Below, piece by piece: positions 37,757-49,003 of a DNA stretch of 64,000 nt. Both the position numbers and the translations under genes were made by a program. The DNA comes from Tetrahymena elliotti 4EA. Its lineage: Eukaryota > Ciliophora > Oligohymenophorea > Hymenostomatida > Tetrahymenidae. Location of the stretch: assembly GCA_000231825.2 (NCBI GenBank), contig JH720306.1, forward strand, positions 904,199 to 968,198, given 5' to 3'. The notes beneath the pieces are model-generated. The model worked only from the letters and a program-made list of their open reading frames with translations, was not told where the DNA came from and made no database searches. Numbering within the stretch: position 1 is the stretch's first letter; every line of letters begins with the position of its first letter.

Positions 37757-38470
37757 TGATGGTAATTATGAAAACCATTCTAATTAATATTTTAAATATA
37801 TTTTTTATATCTTATTGTAAACTATACCTAAATGTAATAAAATAATTAAACACAATCTTTAAATTTTCAAAAAAAATTTTGTGGTTCAATAATAAGGGTT
37901 AACATTAGAACAATTCAATTTTATATTAATGTCTTTGCTTGGAATTTTGATTAATCAAAAAGAAAAAAGTCATGTTCTATTTTTTAATTTTTAGATTAAT
38001 AGAACAATTCGAGAAATAATCTAATTCAGGATCTCTGTTTTTTTTCTATTGAATATTTTTTACTCTTAAAAAACGGTAGGAGTAAAATTGGAGGGAATTT
38101 AGAAAAATCTTTCTGAGAAAAGATAATTTTTAAATTATCTGAAAAGTAAAAAGAAAAAATTTAGACAATAAAGTTAAAATAATAATTAAAAACTGATTTT
38201 TGAGTTTTTCTTGTATTTAAAAATTAAGTTTTTGAAAATTTTATGGAAACTGGAAATCGAAAGTAATTTTTCATTTATAAATTGTTGAGAAAATTGAATT
38301 CTACATAGTTAATAATACTAAAATGTTATTCATTTAAACATTTGCTTTTAAATGAAAAACGTGTTTTAATAACTTAAATGGTTTTGCAAAACTTTAGCTG
38401 TAAAATTAATCAAAAATTGTGAATTAAAATAAAGTATTTATTACAAATAACAATAATTAAAAGCTAAAAA
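37757..38470. repeat. First copy of the array leader unit
   Basis: Non-coding flank of the Sec24-like gene and of the first ADF copy. About 38205-38345 is a leader text ('aagtttttgaaaattttatggaaactgg' then 'ttgagaaaattgaatt') that recurs near 39950, 42160, 43850, 45830 and 49870, in front of each ADF copy or fragment. Confidence 0.6.
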
Positions 38471-38940
38471 ATGAAAAATTGCTATATTTTGATATTTCTT
38501 ATTGCTCTGATTAGTCTCTTTGGAATTTATTAATGCAAAAAAATTAATAAATAAATTTAATAGGTGGTTCTCTCTGAGCAAGGTTATACGCTTTTGAATT
38601 AATAAAGGGTAGAGTTTATTCTGCAATTATTTTAAAGTTCGAAAATCGTGATTTTGTTGTCATTTAAGAAACTTTTGACAAAGGAGAAATTGATTTTGAA
38701 TAATGATTAAGTGATAACGAACCTATTTATGTTATTTACAGAAGCGAACAAACTGATTAGATTATTTTGATTAGTTTTGTACTAGACACTGCAAAACTTG
38801 TACCTAAGATGCTCTATTAAAATTCATTTGAATCTCTTAAAAAAAAATTATTTGGTATCAAAGCAATAATTTTGACTTATGATAAAGAGAATCTATTGCA
38901 GAAATATCAATATTATCTTGATTATTAATAAAAAATAATA
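38471..38940 (+). pseudogene. ADF/cofilin-like gene, copy 1, broken
   Basis: The leader is intact and hydrophobic (MKNCYILIFLIALISLFGIY then QCKK), close to copy 4. The body follows the ADF/cofilin fold in another frame (IILKFENRDFVVIQETFDKG; LVPKMLYQNSFESLKKKLFG) but contains two in-frame TGAs and one frameshift relative to the leader. The body is the most diverged of the four copies, so this is an old copy. Confidence 0.75.
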
Positions 38941-40383
38941 ATGAATTACTAAAAATTTTAAGGTAAATACATACATAATAGATATAAAGAATCATTATTT
39001 TAATTTTTGCTAAAAGTGAAAAAATCTACAAATAATAAAAAAAATCAAAAACAGCTTAACACGCATAAATAATTTAAAAAATTTTTAAAAACCTAAACAA
39101 ATGTAAAATTTTTAAAGTTAAGAAATAACATTTAGATAGTTCAATTAATGTTTTTAATTTATTATTAACATTTTGTATTGAAATAAATAATAGATAAAAT
39201 CATCAATTTATTTTTTAACAAATTTTTTTAAATTATGGAATATCAGCTTTGTAATATGTAAATTTTTTTTATATTATCGAAATGTATATATAAAGTAGAA
39301 AATTTACATAACTATATTATCTAATCTAATACATCAAATCTCTTTAGATGCACTAACACAANNNNNNNNNNNNNNNNNNNNNNNNNNNNNNNNNNNNNNN
39401 NNNNNNNNNNNNNNNNNNNNNNNNNNNNNNNNNNNNNNNNNNNNNNNNNNNNNNNNNNNNNCTTTTCAAATTTTACAAAAATTAAAGTTCCTTTATTCTT
39501 TTATGATTTCAAAACTTCCTTTAAATTTTCTAAATAAACTAACAATCTTTTATCAAATATTTATTCCCTTACAAGCAAAGCTTAAGTTTAGGATAAAAAT
39601 ATTTTGATTTATTTTCTTTTTTATGATTATTTTTCAAATTATTCAATTTTTAAGTTTAAAAAATGTTTTATCTTTAAATATATATCATGCAAGTTAGTCT
39701 TGGAAATATTTAAAAAATTTAATTGTAATATCCTATTTGATATAATTTATTTTTTTATATTAACTAGAAGTTATTAAATAATATAAAATAAAAATAACTC
39801 AGTTATTTTCTCTTTGTAAAAAAATTCTGAATTATTTTCTTTTCACCTTTTTAGAATAGATATTTTGAGATATTCAAACAAAAAAATACTCTTTGATAAA
39901 ATTAATCAAAACATCAACTTTTTGGTTTTTTTTTTTAAATGATAAGTTAAGTAAGTTAAGTTTTTGAATATTAAAATGGAAACTTTAAATAAAGCTTTTT
40001 ATTTATTGCTTATAATTTGCTGAAAAATTTAATTATAAACACTTATTAATGCTAAAACATAATTTGAACGATTGTTTATTTGAAAAAGCAATTTAAGGAA
40101 TGAAATATAAGGAACAAAGTGCTTATTATGAAATTTATTTCTTCTTTTAATTTTTAAATGAGGAATATGTTTTAAAACTTATGTCGTTTTTGAAAAGCTT
40201 TGATGATTAAATTAGTCAAAATTTTATGAATTTAAGTTATTATTATTTATTACAAAAAAAAATTGTGAAAAGATAAAAAATGATTAAAATAAAATTTAAT
40301 TTATCTCTTTATCTCTTGATATCAAATAATTCTGAATGAAAGTTCCTCAATTCATAACTACTTTTTAATATAATATCTAAATT
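38941..40383. other. AT-rich array spacer with assembly gap
   Basis: No gene is seen on either side of the N run. A copy of the leader unit lies at about 39925-40080 without an ADF gene after it, suggesting a deleted copy. Confidence 0.5.
39362..39461. other. Assembly gap (100 N)
   Basis: Exactly 100 N, the usual placeholder for a gap of unknown length. True content is unknown and may include further array units. Confidence 0.98.
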
Positions 40384-40844
40384 TCAATAAACTTTCAACT
40401 TTAATAATGAATATCTATTTTTATTCTTGTGTTTTTTTTTGCAATAGTTAAGTTTTATTCATCACTATCAAAATTATTAATCAGTATTTTCAAATTTTTT
40501 ATCTAAAATATCTTCATTGAATGATGTACTTCTTTTATCAACTATTTAATTAAATCATAAGTTTTCCTTAATGTGAGTATTTTTTCTAAACTCTTTTCCT
40601 CTGTCTGAACATAATTATTATCTTCTATTTATTCATTGTGAAAATTGTTATCATCTTTATCATCTTTATTATCTCTATCATTTATATCATAATTATTCTT
40701 TAAATTTAAAAAGTTTAACATTGAAAATATTTATTTTGTTTATATTTTATGAAAATCAACATTTAAACAAAAGGATTTTTAATTATTATATAGCTCTACC
40801 TAAAGAGTTTTATATCCCAAAAATAAGTGGTTACAAGAATGCAT
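40384..40844 (-). pseudogene. Acidic array protein, copy 1, one frameshift
   Basis: Frame from ATG 40844 starts MHSCNHLFLGYKTLQVELYN, passes LNVDFHKIQ, FLNLKNNYDINDRDNKDDKD (acidic Asp/Asn run), QTEEKSLEKILTLRKTYDLI, then shifts frame near 40500; the conserved C-terminal text (FNEDILDKKFEN, then LTIAKKK) is split between two frames. I do not recognise the protein. It is hydrophilic, rich in Asp, Glu, Asn and Lys, and probably disordered in its centre. Recurrence of the same start and segments in other copies argues that it was once a real gene. It ends toward the ADF gene of the neighbouring unit. Confidence 0.6.
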
Positions 40845-41284
40845 TAGTATTCTAATGTTTACAGTTACTCTAAAATATTATGGATATACACTTTATCTAT
40901 TAATACTGTTAATTTCAGAATATTTTTTTATAGTTCAGCATCTAAAAATTGATTTTGATAATTTTTTATATATTTTGCCAGTTAAAATAATATGAATAAA
41001 AAAAGTAAGGAGGGTATTCAATACCAAGAATTAAAAAGCTGATTTACAAAATTTAACTTTTGACCCTAAATTTTTTTTAAAAAATCTTTTAAATTTACAG
41101 TTTCCAAAAAAATTTCTTAATTAGTTTTAAACATTTATTTTTTAAGCTGCTAGGTTTGAAATCTATCATAGTTAATTTTTTATTTCTAATTATTAATAAT
41201 AAAATACAAATAACCTTAAGGTTCTATTTTATAATTTTTTTTGGATATTAGTAAAAAAAATATAGCAACAAGCAATATAATCAC

Positions 41285-41830
41285 ATGAAATTAGATTAAT
41301 ATATTTCAAATAAAATTAATAAAAATTTATAGAAAATATTAATTGAGGAAATAGAAGAAGTTAATTAAAAAAATTTAGATCATAACTTATCTGAAGAAGT
41401 TAAATAAACATTCTTTTATGACAAATAAGGTAATGGTAATAAAGCTACTGCAAGATTAATTTTTGAGAACTACTACAAAAAGACCCATTCATCCTCTGTG
41501 GTGAATATTTGGGGAAAATATTATAAATTAAGAGATGCTGAGAATCAGCTGTCTACAAAGGGAAGATAAAAGCGTTGATTGCAGAGGATGTTAAGGAAAT
41601 TGAAGAAATGATTGGAGAAAATCTCTTAATCTCACTTTTTTGAGGAATTTAATTTTAATCACTGCTACTCTGATGATAGAACATTGATTAAAAGATTAAT
41701 TTATATTAAAAATGAAGAGATTCCAATCTAATAACCAGCATTACAAAGAGCGGTCTGTTATGTTAGTTAGAATTTCTGGAGGGCTTAATAGATATCTATA
41801 TTTAGATATCTCTCCAAAGATATACTTCCC
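41285..41830 (+). pseudogene. Helix-turn-helix-like protein fragment
   Basis: Frame from ATG 41285 to TGA 41576 (97 residues, start MKLDQYISNKINKNLQKILI). It includes FFYDKQGNGNKATARLIFEN and VVNIWGKYYKLRDAENQLST, then KGRQK. The text continues after a shift as LIAEDVKEIEEMIGENLLIS (to TGA 41641) and then as HCYSDDRTLIKRLIYIKNEE. The order 'helices, K-G-R, acidic helix' resembles the DNA-binding head of Tc1/pogo-type transposases, but no catalytic domain is seen and identity is tentative. Shorter copies recur near 43535 and 45400, so it is part of the array unit. Confidence 0.45.
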
Positions 41831-42484
41831 CTTTGTTATTTAAAATTAATAAGAATAAACTCTTTAAAGTTATATGATTTATCTTAAGATCATTAATAAT
41901 AAGTATTACCTTAAAGTTATTAAACAAATGATAAAAAAGAATTCAATTATTTGCTCATACTATTTTTAATCTATATTTTCTTTCTTTCTTCTCTTAAAGA
42001 ATAATATATAATTAAAAATCAAGGTCAAGTAAACCAAACAGCAGAAATCTTTTTGGAAATAAATATCTAAAATATCTTCTTTTAATCATAAAGTGTGTTG
42101 ATCTACTAAAATTAATTAAAATATCTATTTTTTGGTTGTTTTTTTGAACGATACATTAAGTTTTTAAACTTTAACATGGAAACTATAAATAAAAAAAGTA
42201 ATTTATTATTAGTAATTTGCTGAGAAAATTGAATAATACACATTATTAAGCCTAAGATATTATTAATGTTGACTACTTTTTATTTTAAATTACAATTTCA
42301 AGAATTAAATATTGAGAGCGAAGCACTTCTTGTGAAATTTATTTTGTTCCTTTTAATTTTTAAATGAGTAATATATTTCTATAGCTTATGCCGTTTTTGA
42401 TAAGCTTTGATTATTAAATTAATCAAAATTTGATGAATTTAAGTTATGATTATTTATTACAAAAAAATTGCTAAAAGCTAAAAA

Positions 42485-42956
42485 ATGTAAAATCACTTAA
42501 ATACTTTGGTATTGCTTGTTTTTTTGAAGGTTTTTAGGAACTCATTAATGTAAAAAAATAAAATAGTCTTAGAATATTGTCGATGTGAGGGTTACCTAAG
42601 AATCTATTGAGGTTTTTGTAAATTTAAGAGAATAGAAGTGCTCTGCGGTTACTTTCAAGATAGTAAAAAACGAAGTTGTAGTTAGAGAAATCTCTAATCG
42701 TGGGGATATTGATTTTGAATAGTTAGTAAATAGATTTAGTAATTCTGAACCAATTTATGCTTTGTACTATATTTCAGAAAGATAAGGATATATCTTAGTT
42801 AATTGTATGCCCAAAAGTGCAAAAGCAGGAGCTAAGATGATGTATTTATCTTCATCCTAAATTTTGAAAAGTAAGTTTTCTGGTATCAGTAAAGTATTTA
42901 ATTGTATTGATAAAGATGAACTTTTGTAGTCATACTAAGAATATATCGATCAATGA
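42485..42956 (+). pseudogene. ADF/cofilin-like gene, copy 2, leader frameshifted
   Basis: The ADF-homology body is fully open (from about 42575 to TGA 42954): AVTFKIVKNEVVVREISNRG, LVNRFSNSEPIYALYYISER, and AGAKMMYLSSSQILKSKFSG. The ATG and start of the hydrophobic leader are at 42485, but about 2 nt are missing inside the leader compared with copy 4, so leader and body are in different frames. Either a pseudogene or a sequence error; no other start codon precedes the body in frame. Confidence 0.7.
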
Positions 42957-43194
42957 AAAATAAAAAAAAGAAAATAAAATGTCAAAATTGTAATCATGTA
43001 AAATTTATAAAATAAATCCATGTTTGTTTGTTTGAAATAATTAATTATCCTCCTCTTGATAAAAAATTTTAAGTTATTTAAATCCTTAGATTCCTTAATA
43101 TCAAATAATTCTTCAATAGAATTTAAACAATAATAATCAATATCTTTTTCATTTTTTCTTGCAATAGTTAAGTCTTATTCATTACTATAAACTA

Positions 43195-43520
43195 TCATAA
43201 ATATTTTATAAATTTGAATCTAGAATATTTCATTGAACTTTTTCTTTGTTTTTTATCAACTACTTGACTAATTAAATCATAAGCTCCCCTTAAATTAAGT
43301 ATTTTTTCTAAACTCTTTTCCTCTATTTGTACCTAATTATCATCTTCTATTTATTCATCATGATCATATTTAACATCTTTATCTATATTTTAATGGCTAT
43401 CATAAGCGTTCTTTAAATTTAAAAAGGTGAGCACTGAAAATATTTATTTTGTCAATTATTATTTTTATATTTTATGAAAATCAACATTTAAATAAAAAGA
43501 TTCTTAATTAAGAAAAAGTG
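43195..43520 (-). pseudogene. Acidic array protein, copy 2, truncated
   Basis: Reads FLNLKNAYDSHQNIDKDVKY, EQIEDDNQVQIEEKSLEKIL and LRGAYDLISQVVDKKQRKSS in one frame, then stops early at TGA 43195. The usual N-terminal part (MHSCN...) is missing; at about 43530 the sequence passes straight into helix-turn-helix-like text, so a deletion joined the two. Confidence 0.6.
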
Positions 43521-43534
43521 CTACTTAAAGGTCC

Positions 43535-43605
43535 TTTGTGATTAATATTTGGGGTAAATGTTAAACATTAGGAACTGTTGAGAATCAGTGGTCAGAATTT
43601 TCTCT
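43535..43605 (+). repeat. Fragment of the helix-turn-helix-like sequence
   Basis: A short piece matching 41500-41560 ('gtgattaatatttggggtaaatgtta...ttgagaatcag'), left by the deletion that also removed the acidic gene's start. Confidence 0.65.
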
Positions 43606-44201
43606 TACTATTTTTAATCTATATTTTCTTTCTTTCTTCTCAATAAGTATAGAATAAAATTAAAAATCAAGATCTAATTAACTAAACAGTATTAATCTAT
43701 TTGGAAACAAATATCTTAATTATCTTCTTTTAATCTTTTTTACAAAAGATATCTGATGAAATCATCTGATAAACAAAAACATATACCTATCTATTAAAAT
43801 TAATTAAAATATCTATTTTTTAGTTTTTTTTTGAATAATAAGTTGAGTTTCTGCATATTAATATGGAAACTGGAAACTCTAAATAAAAAAAGTAATTGTT
43901 TATCAGTAAACTTGCTGAGAAAATTGAATTAAACACACCTATTATTACTAAAACATTATTAATTTGAACTATTTTTTATTTAAAAGAACAATTTTAGGAT
44001 TTTGGGAATTTAATATTGAGAGCGAAGTGCTTATTGTGAAATTTATTTTCTTCATTTTAATTTTTTAAATGAGTAAGTAAGTAACAACATGTTTTTAAGG
44101 CTTATGCCGTTTTTGAAAAGATTTGGTTGTTAAATTAATCAAAATTTGATGATTTTAGGTTATTATTATTTATTTTTTAAAAAATTGTGAAGAGCTAAAA
44201 A

Positions 44202-44663
44202 ATGAAAAATCACTTAATTAATTTGATTGATATTGCTTTTTAGGAACTTATTCATGCAAAAAAACAATTAATAATATGAAGGTTTGACTGTTAATTCATA
44301 ATGTATTGATCTTTTGCAAATTTAAGAGCATAAACGTACTAAGCAGTTACTTTCAAGATAGTAAATAATGAAATAGTAGTTGGAGAAATCTTTAATAGTG
44401 GAGATATTGAGTTTCAATAATTGGTTGATAGGTTAAGTAATTCTGAACCAATTTATATTTTGTACTGTATTTCAGAGAGATAAAAATATATCTTGATTAA
44501 TTTTAAACCAAGTGGTGCAAGTGTAAAAGCTAAGATGCTTTATTCAAATTCATTCTAAGCTTTTAAAAATCATTTATCTGGTATCAGTTAAATATTTGAT
44601 TGTTACGAAAAAGAGGAACTTTTGAGAGAGTACTAAGATTATCTTCAGAGTACAATAGAATGA
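44202..44663 (+). pseudogene. ADF/cofilin-like gene, copy 3, broken
   Basis: Body is very close to copy 4 (AVTFKIVNNEIVVGEIFNSG; VKAKMLYSNSFQAFKNHLSG) and ends at TGA 44661. The leader is shortened and out of frame, and one base is missing in the stretch before the body (compare 'gatcttttgc' here with 'gatgcttttgc' in copy 4). A TGA precedes the body in frame, so no functional product is expected. Confidence 0.75.
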
Positions 44664-44869
44664 AAAGTAAAAAATAGAAAAAAAATGTTAATATTGTAAA
44701 ATCTAAAAAATAAATCCATGTTTGTTTGTTTTTTTTGAATAAATTAATTTAAAGGTCTTCAATACATAATTACTTTTCATATAAGATAAATAAATTTTAA
44801 TAGAATTTAAACTAATTTATATTTAATTCATTTTTTCTTGTTACTCTTTTTTTTTTTTTGCAATAGTTA

Positions 44870-45275
44870 AATATTATTCTTCACTATCAAAACTATCAAG
44901 ACCTTCAAAAAAGTCATCAACATTTTCAAAATTTTAATCTAGAATATCTTCACTGGATGTAGAATTTTTTCTTTGTATTTTATCAACTCTTTCACTTATT
45001 AAATAATAATTTTCCCTTAATGTGAGTATTTTATTGAACACTCTTCCTATGTTTGAACCTAATTATCATCTTCTATTTATTCATCTTGATCATCACTATG
45101 ATCTTTATAATTGCTATCATTTCTATCATAAATATTCTTTAAATTTAAAAAGTTGAATAATCAAAATATTTATTTATGAAAATTGACATTTAAACAGAAT
45201 TATTTTTAATAAATTTACAATGCTACCTAAATATTTTTTTTATACCCCTAATAATAAGTTGTTACAAGAATGCAT
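44870..45275 (-). pseudogene. Acidic array protein, copy 3, one frameshift
   Basis: Starts at ATG 45275 with MHSCNNLLLGVQKNIQVALQ. It carries FLNLKNIYDRNDSNYKDHSD and an intact C-terminal text NSTSSEDILDQNFENVDDFF ... EGLDSFDSEEQYLTIAKKKK, but these lie in different frames because of an indel near 45050. It is the best guide to the full length of this family. Confidence 0.6.
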
Positions 45276-45399
45276 TAGTATTCTAATATTTATGGTTTTG
45301 TAGTTAATCTGTTAAATATTAAGGATACTATTCATTAATATTAATTCATTTAATCATGTGAAAATATTACTAATTTGATTAATATCTATCAAATAAAAT

Positions 45400-45625
45400 T
45401 AATAAAAAATTATTGGGAATAATAATTTTCATGGATAGAAGAAGCCAAATCAAATAATTAAGATTAAATAATAAGTAGACTTTTATAATAAATAAGGTAA
45501 TGGTAATAAAGCTACTGCATGATAAATTTTTAAGAAATACAACAGAAAGATCCATCAATTATATGTGATTAATATTTGGGGAAAATATTTAATATTAAGA
45601 ACTGTTGAGAGTCAGTATTTTCTTT
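45400..45625 (+). repeat. Second long copy of the helix-turn-helix-like sequence
   Basis: Matches 41355-41555 closely ('aataaggtaatggtaataaagctactgca' and 'atttggggaaaatattt') but is cut off before the K-G-R part and frame-disrupted (for example the TGA-bearing change in 'gctactgcatgataa'). Confidence 0.65.
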
Positions 45626-46164
45626 CTTCTATAAGTTGAATAAAATTAAAAATTAAAATCTAATTAACTAAACAATATAAATCTATTTGGTAACAAATAT
45701 CTTAACTATCCACTTTTAATCTTTTTTACAAAATATCTGATGAAATCATCTGATAAACAAAAATGTTCACTGATCTTCTAAAATTAAAAATAGTATCTAT
45801 TTTTTCGTTTTTTTTTTTTGAACAATTAGTTGAGTTTTTGAATATTAACATGAAAACTATAAATAAAAAAAGTAATGAGTAAATTTACTGAGAAAATTGA
45901 ATAATAAACACCAATTATTTATTACTAAAAAATTATTAATTTGAACTATTTTTTATTTAAATGAACAATTTTGGGAATTAAATATTGAGAGCGAAGCACT
46001 TCTTGAGAAATTATTTTCTTCTTTTTAATGATTAAATTAGTAGCAATATTTTTTTAAAGCTTTTATCGTTTTCGAAAAGATTTGATTATTAAATTAATCA
46101 AAATTTGATGAATTTAAGTAATTATTATTAATTAAAAAAAAATTGTGAAAAGCTCCAAGAAAGA

Positions 46165-46638
46165 ATGAAAAATCACTTAAATATTTTGATCTTGCTTGTT
46201 GCTTTGATAGGGTTTTTAGGAACTTATTAATGTAAAAAAATAAAAAAATAACCTGAAGGTTTGACAGTTAATTCATAATGTATTGATGCTTTTGCAAATT
46301 TAAGAGCATAAATGTACTAAGCAGTTACTTTCAAGATAGTAAATAATGAAATAGTAGTTGGAGAAATCTTTAATAGTGGAGATATTGAGTTTGAATAATT
46401 GGTTGATAGGTTAAGTAATTCTGAACCAATTTATATTTTGTACTATATTTCAGAGAGATAAAGATATATCATGATTAATTTTAAACCAAGCAATACAACA
46501 ATAAGAGATAGGATGCTTTATTCACTTTCATTCTAAACACTTAAAAGTTAATTACCTGGTATCAGTTAAGTATTTGATTGTTCTGAAAAAAGTGGTCTTT
46601 TAGAAGAATACTAAGGTTATCTTCAGAAAACAAAATGA
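46165..46638 (+). CDS. ADF/cofilin-homology protein with signal-like leader
   Basis: Intact single exon, 157 residues, copy 4 of the array. Residues 1-22 are a short basic start and a hydrophobic core (MKNHLNILILLVALIGFLGT then YQCKK), a signal peptide or anchor by appearance. The rest is one ADF-homology domain: CIDAFANLRAQMYQAVTFKI, IVVGEIFNSGDIEFEQLVDR, EPIYILYYISERQRYIMINF, and the actin-binding-helix region IRDRMLYSLSFQTLKSQLPG, matching cofilin's V-R-x-K-M-x-Y-A-S-S-K-D-A-L. Cofilins sever and depolymerise actin in the cytosol and normally have no leader, so an ER-routed or membrane-anchored form would be unusual. Length without the leader is typical. Copy 1 keeps a similar leader, which argues that it is real. 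Confidence 0.85.
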
Positions 46639-46889
46639 TAAAATGTATAAAAAGCAAAAAAAATATTAAAATTGTAAAATCTTTTAAATAAATCCATGTT
46701 TGCTTGTTTTTTTGTTTAATTAAATAATTATTTACAAAATTGAAGTTAATATTATTTAAAACTTTAGGATTTTCCTTAATGTAAAACAATTCATAATGAA
46801 AGATCTTCAATACATAATTATTTTCAGTCTGATAAATAAATTTCAATAAAATTTAAACTTTATAATTAATATTTATTTCATTTTTTCTT

Positions 46890-47215
46890 GTTATTCTTTT
46901 TTGCAATAGTTAAGTCTTATTTCTTGCTATTAGAACTATCAAAGACTTTCAAAAAAATCATCAATATTTTCAAAATTTTAATCTAGAATATCTTCAATGG
47001 ATGATGAATTTTTCTTTGTTTTTTATCAACTATTTCACTAATTAAATCATAAGTTTCCCTCCCTTAATGTGAGTTCTTTTTCTTGGTTTTTTTACTCTTT
47101 CTGAACCTAATTATCTTTTATTTACTTATCATCATTATCTTAATTATCATCTTAATCATCTTTATCCTTGTTATTATCACTATCATATGGACTCTGTTAA
47201 TCTAAAAAGTTTAAA
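46890..47215 (-). pseudogene. Acidic array protein, copy 4, broken
   Basis: Contains NFLDQQSPYDSDNNKDKDDQ and ELTLREG, then needs a frame change to reach TYDLISEIVDKKQRK and the C-terminal LTIAKK text. The MHSCN start is not found upstream; the sequence there (47220-47400) differs from the other units. Confidence 0.55.
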
Positions 47216-47399
47216 ATTGAAAATAATTGTTTTTCAAATTATTATTTTTATATTTTATGAAAATCAACATATAAACAAAAGGATTCTTAATTCAGATATA
47301 TATTCAGTTAATCAAGAGATTTTTTGGTGTAAATTTCCTCATCAAATAGAAATTAAAATTCTGATTATTTGTAAAATCCACAATTTTAAATATAATTTT

Positions 47400-48299
47400 C
47401 CATTTCTTTTATAATATCAAATTAGCAATCTTTTAAAATAATCTCTTCTAATATTGATTTAACATTACCTATAAAATCATCAATTAAATTCTATTCTTTC
47501 AACATTTTAATTGAAATAGTTATAATAGAGAATTCTAATTCTATTTAAAGCTTCTCACTATAAACTCCACTAAATATATTTTTCAAGAAAATATATTAGA
47601 ATCTTTTATAAACTTCAATAACTTTTTTTTGTTGAGAATGACTTATTCTTTAATAAAGATTTAAAAAACCTCAAAAGATATACTTCCACAGTATTACTTA
47701 TACTCTTAAAATTATCTCAGCATTTTTAAAATTAACTACTTATCTGCCTGAATTGTATTTAGCATTCCCAGTTCCATTCCAGAAACAAATGTGTTAGCAA
47801 AAACTTAAAGCTAAATTTGATAAAATTTTTCTTATGTTTTAAGATTCAAGTAATAAGGCAAAATTTCTTTTAACTGCCCTATTTTGACTGCAGATCTTAT
47901 TAAACAAATTTTGCTTCAAATTATCCCATAGATTTTTTTAAAGCATCATTAAATTTAGATAGGTTAGGGTATTTAGATTTGTCTGAAAACAGATAAAGAA
48001 TAAGAGCATAATATTCAAATTCAAAGGCTTTATTAACTTCTTAAGCATTTGATCTAACCTGCTTTGAAGAATAGTTCATCATTCTTTTAATTAAATCTAA
48101 AGTGGTACTAGAAAATTAACCCTCTTCAGCTACTAGATCAACTTTTTAATCCAAATCACTCTTTGGAAAAAATTTTTAGAATAAAATCTCTATCAAAATA
48201 ACACCAATTGAATATATATCAGAACGATCATCAAGATTTATATTACCTTTCTAAAAAAATTCTATTCCACAATATCTTTAAGTTCCAGATTTATTTTAT
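47400..48299 (-). pseudogene. Protein kinase gene fragment
   Basis: From about 48299 to TGA 47846 one frame reads SGTQRYCGIEFFQKG, then NINLDDRSDIYSIGVILIEI, which is the protein-kinase activation-loop end and subdomain IX (DIYSxGVIL), followed by a C-lobe tail (STTLDLIKRMMNYSSKQVRS). The ATP-binding half and catalytic loop are absent upstream, where a stop closes the frame. Beyond 47846 further protein-like text continues in a second frame (VSGMELGMLNTIQADKQLIL). A part of it recurs near 50000-50100. It is a truncated, frameshifted relic. Confidence 0.7.
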
Positions 48300-48792
48300 T
48301 GATTAGGCTTACAAGTTGATAAGATTTATCAAGCAATAAAAGTAAGAAGGAAGATACAAGCAATTACTTCTTTTAGTGTTAAAAAAAAAGGAAAAATAAA
48401 TATTTATTTTATTTTTTAAGAGTAAACTAAAACACAAACAAATTTTGTATTAAAAATACTAAGCAGTACTTCTCCTAAAAAAATTTAAGTCTATTTTTTT
48501 ATTTAAAATATTTATAAAATTGATAGCAAAATTAATTATAACTACCTGCCATGCTAAAAGGGATGATTATCCTAAAGATGAAATATTAATATTTTAAAAT
48601 AAATTAGAATTGAAGGCTTACTTTTGTATTTTAGTTAAACAGAGTAAAATTGGAGGTATTTTCAAAGTAATAAATAGTTAAAAAATAAATTAATTTTGTT
48701 CAGTTAATTCTATAAATTTTAGATAGCCAGTAAGCTAATAAACTAATCAACCAACCTAACTCACTCACTCAAAAAACATTAATTTATTTTTG

Positions 48793-49003
48793 TAAGAGAA
48801 CGCAAAATACTGTCCCCTAAACATAATCATAGCTGGAAGCAGTTCACCATTAGAATATCTGTAATTATTCTTTTTATTTAATTTTAATATGTAATAAAAA
48901 TAATACTAAAAGATTCTATTACAAATTGGTTGAGAATTAATATGTTAACTTCTAATAAGCCTATAATGTAAGGTATGAAGAATTCTTAAAGTTTCTAGTT
49001 TGA
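48793..49003 (+). pseudogene. Duplicate of the last two exons of the Sec24-like gene
   Basis: About 90% like 37544-37756, including the intron between the two exons, and ending at the equivalent TGA. A two-base difference near the start ('gagaacgcaaaatactg' versus 'gagaaaaagcactaaatactg') breaks the frame. No other Sec24 exons are nearby, so it is a 3'-end duplicate, not a gene. Some of the 3' flank is also duplicated (to about 49290). Confidence 0.85.
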
